Part shown: in pieces, positions 22,660 to 25,191 of the stretch
Layout of the letters: each line of letters begins with the position of its first letter
Position numbering within the stretch: the stretch's first letter is position 1
Assembly: GCA_049964535.1 (NCBI GenBank)
Contig: JBMFXG010000011.1
Location: forward strand, 1 to 25,191
Reading direction: 5' to 3'
DNA from: JAJYZP01 sp049964535
GTDB lineage: Bacteria; Actinomycetota; Acidimicrobiia; Acidimicrobiales; Acidimicrobiaceae
Length of the DNA: 25,191 nucleotides
Notes under the pieces: generated by a model
Told to the model about the DNA's origin: nothing
Databases searched by the model: none
The model's input: only the letters and a program-made list of their open reading frames with translations
Translations under genes and position numbers: made by a program

Positions 22660-23613
22660 ATGCCTAGGCTGAACAGCGTGGTCACGTCGTTGCATAATCT
22701 CCGTCGAGTGAACGCCGACTCCCTCATCATCTTGGTCGTGGTGGCCGAGACGGGAAGCATCTCTCAAGCGGCTGAACTCATGGGATTCTCCCAGTCTGCG
22801 ATCTCGCAGCAGCTCAAAGCGCTCTCGATTGCTGTCGGTGAGCGTCTCCATGAGCGGAGCTCCCATGGAACCGGACTTACCTTCGCCGGCCAGCGTCTCG
22901 CCCTTGAAGCAGCTCCCTTGCTACGAGGATATCGCGGTGTGTTGGAGTACCTCGCTTCTCTCGAGAGCGGCGATGCCGGTATCGTGTCGATCGCTGCGTC
23001 GAATACCGTGGCAGCACACGTGCTGCCGGGCTGGTTGATAGCGTATCGACACCGATACCAGGGGGTTCGCCTCCGCGCCCGCTCGGCCAACTCGGAGGCC
23101 GTCTTAGAAGCCCTCCGTCTCGAGGAGGTAGAGATAGCCTTAATCGAGACGCCCACCCCCTACGACCGCTCCGGTCTCGACGTGGTCGATGTCGGAGGCG
23201 ATGAGCTGGTCTTGGTCTGTTCGCCACGACTGAGGAGTTTTGCGAGTAGCTCGGTGGCGTGGAGTGAGATTAGCGACCTGCCGATGGTCTGGCGCGAACT
23301 AGGTTCAGGCGTTCGTGCGACCGTGGAGCTAGCTATGCAGCGATGTGGGTACCACGTCGACCAACTCTTCGAGCTGGCGGGCTCTGAAGCGGTGAAGGAG
23401 GCGATCGTGGCCGGGCTTGGAGTCGGGTTTCTCTCGTCGCTCGCCACGACTCGAGAGCTCGAGGAAGGTCTGCTGGTTCGCTTGGATCTTGAAGACCTCG
23501 GGTCTCTGCCGCGTCGCTTCAGCCTGGTCTCTGCACGACCAGAGTTACTCTCGGTGCCAGCGAGGAACTTCCGAGATCTCGTAGAACGTTCCTTGGAGGC
23601 GGTGGGTGAGTGA
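22660..23613 (+). CDS. LysR-family transcriptional regulator
   Basis: The N-terminal winged helix-turn-helix (about residues 20-78) is clear: ILVVVAETGSISQAAELMGF followed by SQSAISQQLKALSIAVGERL. The effector-binding domain (about 95-305) has the typical IVSIAASNTVAAHVLPGWL and ends with a second subdomain, EAIVAGLGVGFLSSLATTRE. I chose ATG 22660 (317 residues). An in-frame TTG at 22627 would extend it; TTG 22690 would be closer to typical LysR starts. None has a strong ribosome binding site. Divergent orientation to the permease suggests it controls that gene and perhaps the glycosyltransferase. Its end overlaps acpS by 8 nt. Confidence 0.92.
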   Translation: MPRLNSVVTSLHNLRRVNADSLIILVVVAETGSISQAAELMGFSQSAISQQLKALSIAVGERLHERSSHGTGLTFAGQRLALEAAPLLRGYRGVLEYLASLESGDAGIVSIAASNTVAAHVLPGWLIAYRHRYQGVRLRARSANSEAVLEALRLEEVEIALIETPTPYDRSGLDVVDVGGDELVLVCSPRLRSFASSSVAWSEISDLPMVWRELGSGVRATVELAMQRCGYHVDQLFELAGSEAVKEAIVAGLGVGFLSSLATTRELEEGLLVRLDLEDLGSLPRRFSLVSARPELLSVPARNFRDLVERSLEAVGE

Positions 23614-24031
23614 ACACAACGATCGGATTCAGTTGCCGATGCAGATCTTGGTTGGGGTCGATGTCGTAGCGATCGATCGTTTCCGAGAGGTGCTCGCTCG
23701 ACACCCAAGGGTCGTTGAACGACTCTTCTGTGCGAGCGAGCAGCGATGGGCAGCATCCCAGTCAGATCCAGTCCCTTCCTTAGCCGCCCGCTTTGCCGCC
23801 AAGGAGGCGGTGATGAAGGTCCTTGGTAGAGGGATTGGCGCTCTCCGATTTCGAGATATCGAGATTGAGCGCTCACCAGAGGGGCGTCCAATCGTGGTGC
23901 TCCACGACTCAGCAAGAGATCGAGCGGCTCAACTGGGGGTAGCGAGGGTCGACTGCTCCCTCTCACATGCTGCAGGTGTTGCTCTGGCGCAGGCGGCCGC
24001 ACTGAGTATGGTTGATCAAAGAAGTACCTGA
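23606..24031 (+). CDS. acpS: Holo-[acyl-carrier-protein] synthase
   Basis: AcpS transfers the phosphopantetheine arm from CoA to acyl carrier protein, activating fatty acid synthesis. The motif GVDVVAIDRF has Mg ligand Asp19, and ARFAAKEAVMKVLG has Glu67. The end has CSLSHAAGVALAQA. The length of 141 residues is slightly above the family norm. I chose GTG 23606 because GGAGG at 23595-23599 lies 6 nt upstream. ATG 23639 (MQILVGVDVV) fits the usual AcpS N-terminus better but lacks a comparable site, so it is a real alternative. It overlaps the regulator gene by 8 nt. acpS followed by the NAD(P)HX repair gene is common in actinobacteria. Confidence 0.95.
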   Translation: MSEHNDRIQLPMQILVGVDVVAIDRFREVLARHPRVVERLFCASEQRWAASQSDPVPSLAARFAAKEAVMKVLGRGIGALRFRDIEIERSPEGRPIVVLHDSARDRAAQLGVARVDCSLSHAAGVALAQAAALSMVDQRST

Positions 24032-24061
24032 GATGGACGTTATCGTAAAGGGGGGACGACG

Positions 24062-25191
24062 CTGAAGGCGATCGCAACAGTACACGATGCTCTCGCGCTC
24101 GACGCACAGTTAGAAGGTCGGGGATTGACCGAGGCCGTGGTGAGGAGCGTGGGTGCTCGTGTGGCTCAGCAAGCGATCTCGCTACTGGGTGGATCCTACG
24201 GGAAGAGGGTCGTGCTCGAGGTCGGTCCGGGCAACAATGGTGCTGATGGCCTAGCCTGCGCAGCAGCCCTCACTCGCCGTGGTGTGAAGGTCGACATCGT
24301 GCGTGTGGGAGAGACCGTTGGTCAGCAACGCTTAGCGGCCGCCGACCTCTTTATCGATGCTGCTTTTGGAGTTGGCCTCTCCCGGCCCTTTGCGTGTCGG
24401 AGTCTCCCGAGTGAGCTTTCGGTCCTCTCTCTTGATCTTCCATCGGGTATCGACGCGAGTACCGGAGCAGAGCTTGGATCTGCGTACCATGCGACCCGGA
24501 CCGTTGCCGTCGGTGCACTCAAGCCGGGCCACCTCCAAGGTGCAGGGATTTCGCACTCTGGTGAGATCGTTGTGGAGCTTGCTGAGCTTGCACCGAGGAA
24601 CGACCTCTTGGGCTTAGTCGACGATGACGATCTCGTGTCATGGATTCCAATCGGTCAGAGGAGCGATCACAAGTGGAAGCGATCGGTGATGGTGGTCGCT
24701 GGTGCACCCGGAACCTTCGGAGCGGCCGTGCTGTGTTCACGAGCTGCGTATCGTTTGAGCTGTGGGATCGTTCACCTGTTTCTTCATAGCGGAGAGGCCG
24801 CGGCGTCGAGCGCTGTGTTGAACGATGCCCCTGAGATCGTGGTCCGGCCGCTCGAGAGTCTCTGGGCAGAGCCGATCGTCTCTGAGATTGAGCGATTTCG
24901 GGCGCTCGTGGTCGGCCCGGGAGTCGGCCGTAACATTCAGATGGTGAACTTCGTGCGTCGACTCGTCGCTCGTTCGAGCGTTCCGACCGTTGTCGATGCC
25001 GAGGGATTGAGCGCCTTTGGGGACGTCGATCGATTGAAACGTGCCGTAGAGGGAGGGGATCGCGAGGTGATCCTGACGCCTCACGATGGAGAGTTCAACG
25101 CCCTGTTTGGCTCCTCGGGGCTGAAGAGCGGTGATGACGCTGACCGGATCACGCTCTGTCGAGATGCAGCCCGACTCAGTGGCTGCACGGT
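24062..25191 (+). CDS. Bifunctional NAD(P)HX epimerase/dehydratase, apparent CTG start (3' end outside window)
   Basis: This enzyme repairs hydrated NADH and NADPH. The epimerase (YjeF_N) domain covers about residues 1-185: GPGNNGADGLA at 55-65, FIDAAFGVGL at 97-106, LDLPSGIDASTG at 124-135 and ALKPGH at 152-157. The ADP-dependent dehydratase domain starts near 200: HKWKRSVMVVAGAPGTFGAA, VVGPGVGR at 283-290, VDAEGL at 311-316 and LTPHDGEF at 338-345. The last part is beyond the window. The frame has the acpS stop (24029-24031) upstream and no ATG, GTG or TTG before the conserved start. CTG 24062 gives (M)KAIATVHDALALD, the expected N-terminus, with a GGGGGG run 6 nt upstream. The epimerase domain looks short between residues 63 and 97. 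Confidence 0.92.
   Translation, partial: MKAIATVHDALALDAQLEGRGLTEAVVRSVGARVAQQAISLLGGSYGKRVVLEVGPGNNGADGLACAAALTRRGVKVDIVRVGETVGQQRLAAADLFIDAAFGVGLSRPFACRSLPSELSVLSLDLPSGIDASTGAELGSAYHATRTVAVGALKPGHLQGAGISHSGEIVVELAELAPRNDLLGLVDDDDLVSWIPIGQRSDHKWKRSVMVVAGAPGTFGAAVLCSRAAYRLSCGIVHLFLHSGEAAASSAVLNDAPEIVVRPLESLWAEPIVSEIERFRALVVGPGVGRNIQMVNFVRRLVARSSVPTVVDAEGLSAFGDVDRLKRAVEGGDREVILTPHDGEFNALFGSSGLKSGDDADRITLCRDAARLSGCT

Noticed and set aside
23160..24107. 315-codon minus-strand frame across the LysR and acpS genes
   Set aside because: The product is rich in Arg, Ser and Pro with no domain, as expected for an antisense shadow of real coding sequence.

Overview
The window is a long ribosomal-protein gene cluster with its usual downstream neighbours. 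It is almost entirely + strand and tightly packed. The gene order is [rplD]-rplW-rplB-rpsS-rplV-rpsC-rplP-rpmC-rpsQ (S10 operon), rplN-rplX-rplE-rpsZ-rpsH-rplF-rplR-rpsE-rpmD-rplO-secY-adk-map (spc operon), infA-rpmJ-rpsM-rpsK-rpsD-rpoA-rplQ (alpha operon), then truA-rplM-rpsI-glmM-glmS. This order, the zinc forms of S14, S4 and L36, and the long charged tails on L22 and S3 point to an actinobacterium. The moderate GC content (judged by eye as mid-50s percent, not counted) and details such as the Adk P-loop GKQGAGKGT make a member of the Acidimicrobiia my best guess (inference, not tested).

Positions 1-11240 hold rplD (5' end outside the window) through map. Most junctions are 1-4 nt overlaps or very short gaps, so translation is probably coupled. 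Positions 11241-11405 are a leader with a promoter-like pair and a hairpin before infA. infA has no ATG, GTG or TTG start available: the only sensible start is CTG behind a strong ribosome binding site. Positions 11406-14602 are infA to rplQ. A textbook intrinsic terminator (14624-14660) follows rplQ but lies inside the open frame upstream of the truA core, so the truA start is uncertain. truA, rplM, rpsI, glmM and glmS follow to 19753.

At 19754-23613 the housekeeping order is interrupted. There is a minus-strand GT4-type glycosyltransferase, a minus-strand APC-family amino-acid permease, and a divergent LysR regulator with a palindrome in the shared control region. Housekeeping genes resume with acpS (overlapping the regulator by 8 nt) and a bifunctional NAD(P)HX epimerase/dehydratase that runs off the window end and also appears to start at CTG.

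Functionally the window covers ribosome assembly, protein export (SecY), initiator-Met removal (Map), adenylate balance (Adk), translation initiation (IF-1), transcription (RpoA), tRNA modification (TruA), amino-sugar supply for the cell wall (GlmS, GlmM), acyl-carrier activation (AcpS) and NAD(P)HX repair. I do not see a clearly new biological system. The most unusual points are two apparent CTG starts, a terminator embedded in the truA frame, acidic extensions on several ribosomal proteins, a substitution in the conserved His motif of L2, and the permease/LysR/glycosyltransferase module between glmS and acpS. No stretch over 300 bases lacks a gene.
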